Positions 1 through 6,252 of a stretch of 7,817 bases of DNA are shown here, in pieces. The stretch is from JANRKF01 sp033763575 (GTDB taxonomy: Bacteria; Pseudomonadota; Alphaproteobacteria; Rickettsiales; SXRF01), in assembly GCA_033763575.1 (NCBI GenBank), contig JANRKF010000029.1:1-7817 (forward strand). The letters run 5' to 3'. Made by a program: the position numbers and the translations under genes. The notes beneath the pieces are model-generated. The model was not told the DNA's origin, made no database searches, and saw only the letters and a list, made by a program, of their open reading frames with translations. Every line of letters begins with the position of its first letter. The stretch's first letter is position 1.

Positions 1-5
1 CCGTC

Positions 6-28
6 AAATTCCGCTGCTGCGGAATTTT
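6..28 (+). terminator. Hairpin at left window edge, possible terminator of an upstream + strand gene
   Basis: A perfect 9-bp stem (AAATTCCGC at 6-14 with GCGGAATTT at 19-27) closes a TGCT loop, and the 3' arm runs into TTTT at 25-28. On the + strand this has the form of a short intrinsic terminator for a gene left of the window. The T run is short and mostly part of the stem, so it could equally be a dispersed palindrome: a second hairpin sharing GGAATTTTC lies at 6305-6339. A small inverted repeat CGAAC/GTTCG follows at 29-42. Function is inferred only. Confidence 0.35.
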
Positions 29-51
29 CGAACCACGGTTCGCTTCCCCAT

Positions 52-100
52 GAAAATAATACCATTATCCCAAACCAGCATGCTGGTCTGGGATAATGGT
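52..100 (-). terminator. Intrinsic terminator of tRNA-Thr, fused to its CCA end
   Basis: Positions 61-100 form an almost perfect 40-bp palindrome. In RNA read from the minus strand it folds as an 18-bp stem with a CAUG loop, and the single non-Watson-Crick position is a G-U wobble. In + strand RNA the same position is an A-C mismatch, which favours minus-strand use. Reading leftwards, the stem is followed by ATTATTTT (60 to 53), a U-rich tail. The first bases of the stem are the tRNA discriminator A and CCA (100 to 97), so terminator and mature 3' end overlap. Confidence 0.8.
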
Positions 101-172
101 GCCGTCTATAGGAATCGAACCTACGACCTACGCATTACGAATGCGCCGCTCTACCAACTGAGCTAAGACGGC
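97..172 (-). tRNA. tRNA-Thr (anticodon CGT)
   Basis: The reverse complement folds as a full cloverleaf. The acceptor stem is GCCGTCT (172 to 166) with AGACGGC. The D-arm is GCTC/GAGC around AGTTGGTA. The anticodon stem GCGCA/TGCGT holds the loop TTCGTAA, giving anticodon CGT, which reads threonine codon ACG. The T-arm is GTAGG/CCTAT around TTCGAAT. The discriminator is A at 100, and CCA is encoded at 99-97. A threonine tRNA decoding ACG is a normal member of the set in a GC-leaning genome. It lies 61 bp downstream of the sixA-like gene on the same strand, but a candidate promoter in between suggests separate transcription. Confidence 0.95.
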
Positions 173-190
173 ATACCAAGGACAGCGCTG

Positions 191-219
191 TGACTAGTCG
201 GAATCCGCTGCTATTTCAA
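191..219 (-). promoter_or_regulatory. Candidate tRNA-Thr promoter
   Basis: Read on the minus strand, TTGAAA (219-214; five of six to TTGACA) is followed after 17 bp by TAGTCA (196-191), a poor -10. A start near 184 would leave about 12 nt before the mature tRNA end at 172. The spacing fits, but the -10 is weak, so this is tentative. A GAATC (CcrM-type GANTC) site lies at 201-205 within the spacer. Confidence 0.3.
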
Positions 220-233
220 GAGGAAATATCCGG

Positions 234-764
234 CTAATCATCCTCCAGCCCGGCCAGCATTTTCGGCGTCACAAAATCAATGAGCTTACCGCTGGCATTT
301 TCCACCTTGTTCCACGGGGTGTCCCCCAGATCGATCGCCGCCAGCGTGCATGTGGGGAATTTAAGAAACATAAGATCGAGCGTGTTTTCATCCCCTTCCT
401 TGGCCAGCTTCAGGCATAGCTGGTGCACGCCGGGATTATGCGCGATCATCAGCACCGATTTCACCGCCTCCGGCAGCGTCACCAGCGATTGCAGCATCTG
501 ATTGGCCGAGGCCATATAAAGCTTCCGGGTAATCTCAACATTCGGCGCCGGATAAATGCTTTCAATCTGCTCCCAGGTTTCACGCGTGCGCGCCGCATCG
601 GAACAAATCACCTTGTCCGGCTTGATGTGCTGGCGAAACATATAGGCGCCAACGATCCGCGCCGCCTCCACCCCGCGATCGACCAGTTTCCGGCTGTGAT
701 CGTCCTGCTGGGGGGTGCCAATCTCCGCTTTGGCATGCCTCAGAATATAAAGCATTTTCCGCAT
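234..764 (-). CDS. SixA-like histidine phosphatase family protein
   Basis: This is a member of the histidine phosphatase (phosphoglycerate-mutase-like) superfamily, of the small SixA type. Family members use a phospho-histidine intermediate to dephosphorylate phosphoproteins (SixA acts on phospho-His of signalling or PTS proteins) or small molecules. Numbering from the ATG at 764, LRHAKAE gives the catalytic Arg9-His10, the CSDAARTRET segment supplies the second Arg (about residue 59), and IAHNPGV gives the second His (about 109). That is the expected motif order. The protein is 176 aa, with no signal peptide or membrane segment. I chose ATG 764 because a GAG lies 6-8 nt upstream; a GTG at 779 or an ATG at 755 is possible. 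The gene is divergent from ppk1, hinting at phosphate-related metabolism, but the true substrate is unknown. Confidence 0.87.
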   Translation of the reverse strand: MRKMLYILRHAKAEIGTPQQDDHSRKLVDRGVEAARIVGAYMFRQHIKPDKVICSDAARTRETWEQIESIYPAPNVEITRKLYMASANQMLQSLVTLPEAVKSVLMIAHNPGVHQLCLKLAKEGDENTLDLMFLKFPTCTLAAIDLGDTPWNKVENASGKLIDFVTPKMLAGLEDD

Positions 765-809
765 AATTACTCGAATCACCCTGTTGTTAATTTATTTTTT
801 ATGATATCA

Positions 810-825
810 TGGCAAATAGCAAGCA
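810..825 (+). promoter_or_regulatory. Weak sigma-54 (-24/-12)-like motif upstream of ppk1
   Basis: TGGCA at 810-814 and AAGCA at 821-825 place the invariant GG and GC exactly 10 bp apart, as in the sigma-54 consensus TGGCACG-N4-TTGCA. About 8 of the 12 specified bases match, but both Ts before the -12 GC are missing. The start would be near 836, two bases before the ppk1 ATG. Chance matches to GG-N10-GC are common, so confidence is low. Confidence 0.22.
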
Positions 826-834
826 TTTATCCAA
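818..834 (-). promoter_or_regulatory. Sigma-54 (-24/-12)-like motif upstream of the sixA-like gene
   Basis: On the minus strand TTGG (834-831) is followed, with the rigid GG-N10-GC spacing, by TTGCT (822-818), a full match to the -12 box. The -24 box lacks the CACG part. The predicted start near 807 would give a leader of about 43 nt before the ATG at 764, a plausible geometry. It overlaps the + strand motif above. Confidence 0.25.
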
Positions 835-837
835 ACC

Positions 838-2973
838 ATGTCGCACAAACACCAGCATAGCTCCATCCTTGAATCGCAAGAACGCTTCATCAACCGCGAA
901 ACATCGTGGCTGGCCTTCAATGCACGCGTATTGGAGGAAGCCTACAACCCACACGTGCCGCTTGCGCAACGGCTCAATTTTCTAGCGATCTGCGCTTCCA
1001 ACCTCGATGAATTCACCATGGTTCGGGTGGCGGGCCTCAAAGATTATGTGCATCAGGGCATCACCAAGAAAAGCACCGACGGACTGACACCTGCCGAAGA
1101 GTTGGAACAAATTTACATCCGCAGCTCGATCATGGTGCAGCAGCAGCATGAATGCTGGCAGGGCTTGCGCGATTTGTTCAAAAAAGAAGGCATCAGCTTC
1201 ATCAAAGTCAATGAACTCTCCAAAGACGATATCGCCTATCTCGAAACCTATTTCCTCGAAAATATTTTCCCGGTGCTGACGCCAATCGCGATCGACCCGG
1301 CGCATCCGTTTCCGTTCCTGCCCAATCTGGGATTGGCGATTGCCTTCCAGCTGCAATCGCGCCGTGATGGAAAAGCAAAAATCGCCATCGTGCCTCTGCC
1401 GCCACGCCTGCCGCGTTTCGTACCGCTTCCGGGCAAGAAACAACGCTTCCTGATGCTTGAAGAATTGATCGATCTTTTCCTCTCCACCCTCATGCCCGGT
1501 TTCCAGAAAATCGACAGCACCTTGTTTCGCATCATCCGCGATAGCGAGCTTGATGTGGAAGAAGAGCAGGACGAAAATTTCGTGCGCAATTTTGAACGCG
1601 CCGTCAAACAGCGCCGCCGTGGCAGCGTCGTGCAGATCAAGTTTGCCGCCCCCGCGCCCAAGCACCTGGTGCAGTTCGTCACCGAGCAGATCAAGGTGGA
1701 AATGGCCGATATCATTGAAGTGAACGGCATGCTCGGCATGTCGGCGCTCAGGGAATTATACGATCAGCTTCCGGATAAACTCAAATTTTCGCCGTTTAAT
1801 GTGCGCTTCCCGGAACGCATCAACGATTACGAGGGAGACTGCTTCGCCGCGATCGCCGCCAAAGACATCGTTGTGCATCACCCGTTCGAGAGCTTCGACG
1901 TGGTGATTCAATTCCTACGGCAGGCAGCGGCGGACCCGGACGTGGTGTCGATTAAACAAACCTTATACCGCACCAGCAAGGATTCGCCGATTGTGAAGGC
2001 GTTGATCGTGGCCGCCGAAGCCGGAAAATCCGTCACCGCGCTCATCGAACTCAAAGCGCGTTTCGATGAGGAGGCCAACCTGCAATGGGCGCGTGACCTT
2101 GAGCGTGCGGGCGCGCAGGTGGTTTACGGTTTTGTGAAGCTCAAGACCCACGCCAAGGTCTCGCTGGTGACGCGGCGCGAACAGGGGAAACTCGTCTCCT
2201 ACGCGCATTTCGGCACCGGCAATTATCACCCGACCACCGCCAAACTCTATACCGATCTTTCTTTCTTCACCTGCGACGCCGATTTATGCCGGGACGCCGC
2301 CTATCTGTTCAATTACCTCACCGGCTACGCACCGCCGAATGATTTCAAAAAGCTCGTCATCGCGCCACGCGATATGCGCGACCATCTCATCAAACTCATC
2401 GAAGCCGAGATGGGATTTGTAAAGCATGGCAAACCCGGCACCATCTGGGCCAAGATGAATTCGCTGGTCGATCCCGGCATCATCGACGCGCTGTACCGCG
2501 CCTCGCAGGCCGGCGTTGTCATCGAACTGGTGGTGCGCGGTATTTGCTGCCTGCGCCCCGGCGTTCCCGGCCTGTCGGAGCATATCCGCGTCAAAAGCAT
2601 CGTCGGACGCTTTCTTGAGCACTCACGCATCTATTGCTTCGGCAACGGCCACGCCATGCCATCGTCCCATGCCAAGGTGTTCATCGGCTCGGCAGACTGG
2701 ATGCCGCGCAACCTCGACTGGCGGGTCGAGCTGATGATCCCGATCGAAAACCCCACCGTGCACGAGCAGATCCTGGGCCAGATCATGATGGCCAACCTGA
2801 AAGACGAAAAACAAAGCTGGGAACTGCGCCCTGAAGGTATTTACCAGCGCCTGCCGCATAATGAACATTCGCTCTCCGCCCATGAATATTTCATGCATAA
2901 CCCCAGCTTGTCCGGCCGCGGCAAAGCGCTCAAGAAACAAAAATCAAGCCAGATGCTGGCCGGGAAGAAATAA
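838..2973 (+). CDS. ppk1: Polyphosphate kinase 1 (PPK1)
   Basis: PPK1 reversibly transfers the gamma-phosphate of ATP to inorganic polyphosphate, building the polymer used in stress survival and phosphate storage. The 711-aa length is usual for the family. The N-terminal domain opens with NRETSWLAFNARVLEEA (19-35) and SNLDEFTMVR (54-63). The phospholipase-D-like catalytic domains carry KQTLYRTS (373-380), IELKARFDEEAN (403-414) and LKTHAKVSLV (435-444), where His438 corresponds to the autophosphorylated His435 of E. coli. YAHFGTGN follows with His457, then LEHSR with His595 and SADWMPRNLDWRVE (618-631). The constant offset of 3 from E. coli numbering shows an intact alignment. ATG 838 is the right start by family alignment, although it has no Shine-Dalgarno. 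No ppx exopolyphosphatase gene follows; rpoN does, 47 bp downstream on the same strand. Confidence 0.97.
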   Translation: MSHKHQHSSILESQERFINRETSWLAFNARVLEEAYNPHVPLAQRLNFLAICASNLDEFTMVRVAGLKDYVHQGITKKSTDGLTPAEELEQIYIRSSIMVQQQHECWQGLRDLFKKEGISFIKVNELSKDDIAYLETYFLENIFPVLTPIAIDPAHPFPFLPNLGLAIAFQLQSRRDGKAKIAIVPLPPRLPRFVPLPGKKQRFLMLEELIDLFLSTLMPGFQKIDSTLFRIIRDSELDVEEEQDENFVRNFERAVKQRRRGSVVQIKFAAPAPKHLVQFVTEQIKVEMADIIEVNGMLGMSALRELYDQLPDKLKFSPFNVRFPERINDYEGDCFAAIAAKDIVVHHPFESFDVVIQFLRQAAADPDVVSIKQTLYRTSKDSPIVKALIVAAEAGKSVTALIELKARFDEEANLQWARDLERAGAQVVYGFVKLKTHAKVSLVTRREQGKLVSYAHFGTGNYHPTTAKLYTDLSFFTCDADLCRDAAYLFNYLTGYAPPNDFKKLVIAPRDMRDHLIKLIEAEMGFVKHGKPGTIWAKMNSLVDPGIIDALYRASQAGVVIELVVRGICCLRPGVPGLSEHIRVKSIVGRFLEHSRIYCFGNGHAMPSSHAKVFIGSADWMPRNLDWRVELMIPIENPTVHEQILGQIMMANLKDEKQSWELRPEGIYQRLPHNEHSLSAHEYFMHNPSLSGRGKALKKQKSSQMLAGKK

Positions 2974-2984
2974 TAACAAGTGCC

Positions 2985-3014
2985 TTGTGCGTTTCGCGCA
3001 GTGGCGAGTATAAT
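2985..3014 (+). promoter_or_regulatory. rpoN promoter with perfect TATAAT, leaderless geometry
   Basis: In the 47-bp ppk1-rpoN gap, TATAAT at 3009-3014 is a perfect -10 hexamer. The best -35 is a poor TTGTGC (2985-2990) with an 18-bp spacer. Six bases (GCACCC) separate the -10 from the A of the rpoN ATG at 3021, so the predicted start is that A or a base next to it. No Shine-Dalgarno exists upstream of this ATG. Together these point to a leaderless mRNA, a known mode of initiation in alphaproteobacteria. Confidence 0.55.
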
Positions 3015-3017
3015 GCA
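3002..3017 (+). promoter_or_regulatory. Sigma-54 (-24/-12)-like site overlapping the rpoN promoter
   Basis: TGGCGAG (3002-3008), four bases, then ATGCA (3013-3017) fits TGGCACG-N4-TTGCA at 9 of 12 specified bases, with the invariant GG (3003-3004) and GC (3015-3016) exactly 10 bp apart. The predicted sigma-54 start is about 3028, inside the rpoN reading frame. A bound sigma-54 polymerase would therefore cover both the TATAAT and the start codon. The sequence suggests autorepression rather than productive expression; binding itself is inferred. Confidence 0.4.
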
Positions 3018-3020
3018 CCC

Positions 3021-4481
3021 ATGTCCGCTCCACGTTTAGAACTCCGTCAGGGCCAGTCGCTTGTAATGACGCAGGCATTGCAGCAATCGATCAAGCTGCT
3101 GCAGTGCAACGCGCTGGAGCTACGCGAATTCATCGAAGCAGAGCTGGAAAAAAACCCGCTCCTGCAAGCCGAAGAAGGTGAAATCAAGGAAAGCACCGCC
3201 GAAGACGCCGATACTCCAAAAGAATCCGACGAACCGCGTGAAACCGATTTCGGCGACGACCAATCCTTCGACGCCGGAAGCTTCGACGATACCGAAACCG
3301 ACTATATCCGTGGAGATTCGAGCCTCGCTACCCGTAGCAGCGTCGCCAGCGGTGATGAGGATGGGTTGGGCATCGACGACAACGCCTCGCCGGAAATTTC
3401 CCTGCGTGAGCATTTGCTGAATCAGTTGCAAATCGACATCACCGACCCGATGGAACGCATGATCGGCGCGCATCTGATCGACCTCGTTGACGACGCCGGA
3501 TACATTACGCAAAACCTTGGCCAGCTTGCCTCCGCGCTCGATGTCGAACAAGCCGAGCTGGAGCGCGTACTGGCCAAATTACAAGGCTTCGACCCCACCG
3601 GCGTCTGCGCAAGGAATTTAAGCGAATGCCTTGCCATCCAGCTACGCGAAAAAAACCATCTCGACCCGGCGATGGAATGTTTGCTGCAACATTTGCACCT
3701 GCTGGGCGACGGCAAATTTGATGAGCTGCAGAAAAAATGCGGCGTCGATCGTGACGACCTGAAAGAAATGATCGGCGAGATCAAAGCGCTGAACCCCAAG
3801 CCCGGCAGCCGCTTCGAGCATGAGATCGTGCAGCATATGGAGCCGGATATTTTTGTGCGCAGGCTGCCCGACGGCAACTGGCATGTCGAACTCAATATGG
3901 GCAATTTCCCACGGGTGATGGTCAATAAACGCTATTACAAAAAAGTAACCGCCGAAACCAAGAACCAGCAGGATAAAAAATACCTCTCCGAGCAGCTGAT
4001 GAGCGCCAACTGGCTGGTGCGGGCGCTTGAACAACGGGCGGAGACCATGCTCAAAGTCGGCAGCGAGCTGGTAAAACAGCAGGATGCGTTTTTCCGGCTC
4101 GGCGTGCGCTATTTAAAACCGATGACGCTGAAAGACATCGCAGCCGCCACCGATTACCATGAAAGCACCATCAGCCGCGTGACCTCCGGCAAATATCTTC
4201 TCTGCCCACGCGGCACGTTCGAGCTAAAGTATTTCTTCACCTCGGCTTTGCAGCGCTCTATCGGCGGCGGGGACGACGTCTCCAGCATGGCGGTCAAAAA
4301 CTATATCAGCGAGTTCATCTCCAAGGAAAGCATCGAGCATATCTTATCGGATGATGAAATCGTTGCCATGCTCAAAGACCGAAACATCACGGTGGCCCGC
4401 CGCACGGTCGCCAAATACCGCGAGGCGTTGGATATCCCGGCCAGCCCGAAACGCAAACGCCTCAAATGCAACTCGCTCTAG
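3021..4481 (+). CDS. rpoN: RNA polymerase sigma-54 factor
   Basis: Sigma-54 directs core RNA polymerase to -24/-12 promoters and needs an AAA+ enhancer-binding activator for open-complex formation. It typically controls nitrogen, motility or envelope functions. Numbered from ATG 3021 (486 aa, normal length), the glutamine/leucine-rich region I contains MTQALQQSIKLLQ near the N terminus. An acidic, Ser/Asp/Glu-rich region II follows at roughly 45-115. The core-binding region begins around SLREHLLNQLQIDI, the helix-turn-helix spans about 368-395 (MTLKDIAAATDYHESTISR), and the RpoN box ARRTVAKYRE lies at 459-468 and is exact. I prefer ATG 3021 over the in-frame TTG at 2985 because region I starts just after it. 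The usual downstream partners (hpf/raiA, ptsN) are absent; the next gene is convergent ilvE. Confidence 0.98.
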   Translation: MSAPRLELRQGQSLVMTQALQQSIKLLQCNALELREFIEAELEKNPLLQAEEGEIKESTAEDADTPKESDEPRETDFGDDQSFDAGSFDDTETDYIRGDSSLATRSSVASGDEDGLGIDDNASPEISLREHLLNQLQIDITDPMERMIGAHLIDLVDDAGYITQNLGQLASALDVEQAELERVLAKLQGFDPTGVCARNLSECLAIQLREKNHLDPAMECLLQHLHLLGDGKFDELQKKCGVDRDDLKEMIGEIKALNPKPGSRFEHEIVQHMEPDIFVRRLPDGNWHVELNMGNFPRVMVNKRYYKKVTAETKNQQDKKYLSEQLMSANWLVRALEQRAETMLKVGSELVKQQDAFFRLGVRYLKPMTLKDIAAATDYHESTISRVTSGKYLLCPRGTFELKYFFTSALQRSIGGGDDVSSMAVKNYISEFISKESIEHILSDDEIVAMLKDRNITVARRTVAKYREALDIPASPKRKRLKCNSL

Positions 4482-4552
4482 ACGCAGGAATGTGAGTCTA
4501 TATTTATAGGATCACACGTAAAAATGTGTCACGGAAGGGGTAAAACGCAAAA

Positions 4553-4578
4553 AAATGTAGTTTTCTGCATTTATTTTA
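4553..4578 (+). terminator. Intrinsic terminator of rpoN in the convergent gap
   Basis: AAATGTAG (4553-4560) pairs with CTGCATTT (4565-4572) around a TTTT loop, with one G-U wobble on the + strand RNA, followed by ATTTT. On the opposite strand the stem is followed by a run of seven Ts (4555 to 4549), so it may also stop ilvE transcripts, though there the wobble becomes a C-A mismatch. Apart from this and a small ATTTTC/GAAAAT inverted repeat (4589-4605), I see nothing in the 141-bp gap 4482-4622. Confidence 0.55.
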
Positions 4579-4622
4579 CATCCCCATGATTTTCCTGATG
4601 AAAATAGCGCCGACAGCCCGCC

Positions 4623-5495
4623 CTAGGCCATCACCAGGTCGGTATAAAGCTGCATCAACTGCCTGGTGACTGGGCCGACGGGGCGCACGAAATCGTCAAT
4701 CTTGCCGATCGGAGTCACCTCCGCCGCCGTGCCGGTTAAAAACATTTCGGAGGCGGAATGGATTTCATCCGGCTTGATGTGCCTCTCCACCACTTTGATG
4801 CCTGCGCCACGCGCCAGCTCCATCACCGTGCGGCGCGTGATGCCGTCCAGGAAACAATCCGGCGTCGGCGTGTGCAGCTCGCCATTAAAGATGAAAAACA
4901 GGTTTGCGCCCGTCGCTTCGGCGATATAACCGCGGTAATCGAGCATCAGCGCATCGTTGAAGCCGTCCTTCTCTGCCGCATGTTTGCTCATGGTGCAGAT
5001 CATGTAAAGCCCCGCCGCCTTGCTGGCGGTGGGCGCGGTGTTCGGCGCCGGGCGCGCCCAGCTCGCAATCTGCAATGACAGGCCTTTTTCGCGCAATTCC
5101 GGCGAAAAATAACTGGGCCATTCCCAGGCCGCGATCGCCACATGGATTTTTGTCGCCTGCGCCGAAATCGCCATCATCTCGCTGCCGCGCCACGCCACCG
5201 GGCGGAGATAACCGTTGGTGATATTCTGTTTGGCAAGCACCGCTTTTTTCGCCGCCATCAGCTCATCCACCGAATAAGGAAGATCGAAACCAATCAGTTT
5301 CGCCGATTGGTGCAGCCGCTCGGAATGCTCGCGGTCCTTGAAAATTTTCCCGTTATAGGCGCGCTCACCCTCAAACACGCAGGATCCGTAATGCAGGCCG
5401 TGCGTCAGCACATGCACCTTCGCATCGCGCCACGGCAGCATCTCGCCGTTAAACCAAATCCATCCGTCACGATCGTCAAAAGGCAATATCGCCAT
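4623..5495 (-). CDS. ilvE: Branched-chain amino acid aminotransferase
   Basis: This is a class IV PLP-dependent transaminase. It interconverts leucine, isoleucine and valine with their 2-oxo acids using 2-oxoglutarate/glutamate, the last step of branched-chain amino acid synthesis. The protein is 290 aa, somewhat shorter than E. coli IlvE. The N-terminal lobe has THGLHYGSCVFEGERAY (31-47) and the phosphate-contacting ERLHQSAK (59-66). TASKAAGLY (156-164) carries the PLP lysine Lys159, the E. coli IlvE position. IAEATGANLFF (191-201) carries Glu193, which contacts the pyridine nitrogen, and LTGTAAEVTPIG lies near the C terminus. A strong GGAG (5506-5503) sits 7 nt before ATG 5495 and overlaps the last codons of pgeF, which ends 4 bp upstream, so translation is probably coupled. 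A related class IV enzyme (such as D-amino acid transaminase) is less likely given the GTAAEVTPI segment. Confidence 0.93.
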   Translation of the reverse strand: MAILPFDDRDGWIWFNGEMLPWRDAKVHVLTHGLHYGSCVFEGERAYNGKIFKDREHSERLHQSAKLIGFDLPYSVDELMAAKKAVLAKQNITNGYLRPVAWRGSEMMAISAQATKIHVAIAAWEWPSYFSPELREKGLSLQIASWARPAPNTAPTASKAAGLYMICTMSKHAAEKDGFNDALMLDYRGYIAEATGANLFFIFNGELHTPTPDCFLDGITRRTVMELARGAGIKVVERHIKPDEIHSASEMFLTGTAAEVTPIGKIDDFVRPVGPVTRQLMQLYTDLVMA

Positions 5496-5499
5496 CGTC

Positions 5500-6252
5500 T
5501 TACTCCATTACAATCGCTGCCACCTGCCGCCCATAGACGCTCTCACCGCGCTGTGTCGCCCGCCGGTAGCTGAAAAATGCATTTTCCAATAAACAGGTGT
5601 CGTATGCAAGCCCATTTATTTGGGCCACACCCGCACGCTCAAGCCGATTTTTTGCATACCCCGGCAGGTCAAAGAAATATTTATCCTCCTTGAAAGCCCT
5701 GAAATAGCGCGCATTTTCTGCCGACTCCTGCAGGAAACGCTCATAAAACTCATCCCCCACCTCATAGGAATCCTGCGCGATCGCCGGGCCGATAGTCGCT
5801 ATAATATCTTCCGCGCCAAGCTCGCGCATCGCTTGAAGAACCGCCTCCAACACCCCGCCGATCGCGCCTTTCCACCCGGCATGGGCGGCGCCGATGATGT
5901 ATTTTTTACTATCGGAAAATAATACCGGCAGGCAATCCGCCGTGAGCACACCAAGCACAATCCCCGGTTTATCGGTGACCATGGCATCGGCTTGCGGGGC
6001 ATCGCTGGCCTCCCATGGCGCATTTACCGTGATCACTTCGCTGCTGTGAACCTGATGGCAGGTGATGAGCCGCATACCCCCACCCAGTATATCGCATACC
6101 CTCCTGCGGTTTTCGGTGACATGCGCCATATCGTCGCCCGAACCGTAACCGCAATTGAGCGAGGCGTACAGGCCGCCGCTTACGCCGCCAACACGTCCGA
6201 AAAATCCGTGACGGAGATGGGGGATCGTAGAAAGTGCGGGGCAGGTAATCAT
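5500..6252 (-). CDS. pgeF: PgeF/YfiH family protein (peptidoglycan editing factor, purine nucleoside phosphorylase fold)
   Basis: This is a multicopper-oxidase-like (formerly laccase) domain protein of the YfiH/YlmD family. Members have been shown to act on purine nucleosides (phosphorylase and adenosine deaminase activity), and in E. coli PgeF prevents mis-incorporation of a non-native residue into peptidoglycan precursors. Numbered from ATG 6252 (250 aa, usual length), the family metal/active-site motifs are CHQVHSSEV (His66, His69), TADCLPVLF (Cys107) and AAHAGWKG (His124), all intact. The N-terminal RHGFFGRVGGVSGG (about 14-27) is also typical. The in-frame TTG at 6264 is a weaker start; neither has a clear Shine-Dalgarno. 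It is followed after 4 bp by ilvE. An 82-bp gap with a hairpin separates it from the DUF4167 gene, so it may have its own promoter, which I cannot identify. Confidence 0.92.
   Translation of the reverse strand: MITCPALSTIPHLRHGFFGRVGGVSGGLYASLNCGYGSGDDMAHVTENRRRVCDILGGGMRLITCHQVHSSEVITVNAPWEASDAPQADAMVTDKPGIVLGVLTADCLPVLFSDSKKYIIGAAHAGWKGAIGGVLEAVLQAMRELGAEDIIATIGPAIAQDSYEVGDEFYERFLQESAENARYFRAFKEDKYFFDLPGYAKNRLERAGVAQINGLAYDTCLLENAFFSYRRATQRGESVYGRQVAAIVME

Larger units (their letters stand above)
765..837. promoter_or_regulatory. Divergent sixA-like / ppk1 promoter region
   Basis: This short, AT-rich gap must hold the 5' signals of both flanking genes. It contains the perfect palindrome ATGATATCAT (801-810), a possible operator or a paired -10 (TATCAT at 805-810, reached from TTGTTA at 784-789 with a short 15-bp spacer). 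It also contains a near CtrA-type TTAA-N7-TTTA (787-801) and a GAATC methylation-type site (773-777). No Shine-Dalgarno sequence precedes the ppk1 ATG. Individual elements are weak; the role as a shared control region follows from the gene arrangement. Confidence 0.5.

Noticed and set aside
1..45. Possible degenerate tRNA at the left edge (a GGTTCGAAAATTCC string on the minus strand resembles a T-arm)
   Set aside because: The flanking bases do not form a T-stem and no anticodon or acceptor arm is visible; simple hairpins explain the segment.
423..860. 145-codon + strand frame across the sixA-like gene
   Set aside because: It is antisense to a gene with intact catalytic motifs, is Arg/His-rich as shadows are, and runs into the start of ppk1.
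809..985. ATG at 809 opening a short frame overlapping the ppk1 start
   Set aside because: It is out of frame with ppk1, has no ribosome-binding site, and its translation shows no family resemblance; at most an uORF curiosity.
982..1665. 227-codon open frame antisense to ppk1, with other long antisense frames over ppk1, rpoN and prmC
   Set aside because: They lie wholly opposite well-supported conserved genes, have compositions expected of shadow frames in GC-biased coding DNA, and show no recognisable domain.
4512..4532. ACACG/TGTGT inverted repeat after rpoN as a second terminator
   Set aside because: Only about four firm base pairs and no following T run; the hairpin at 4553-4572 is far better.
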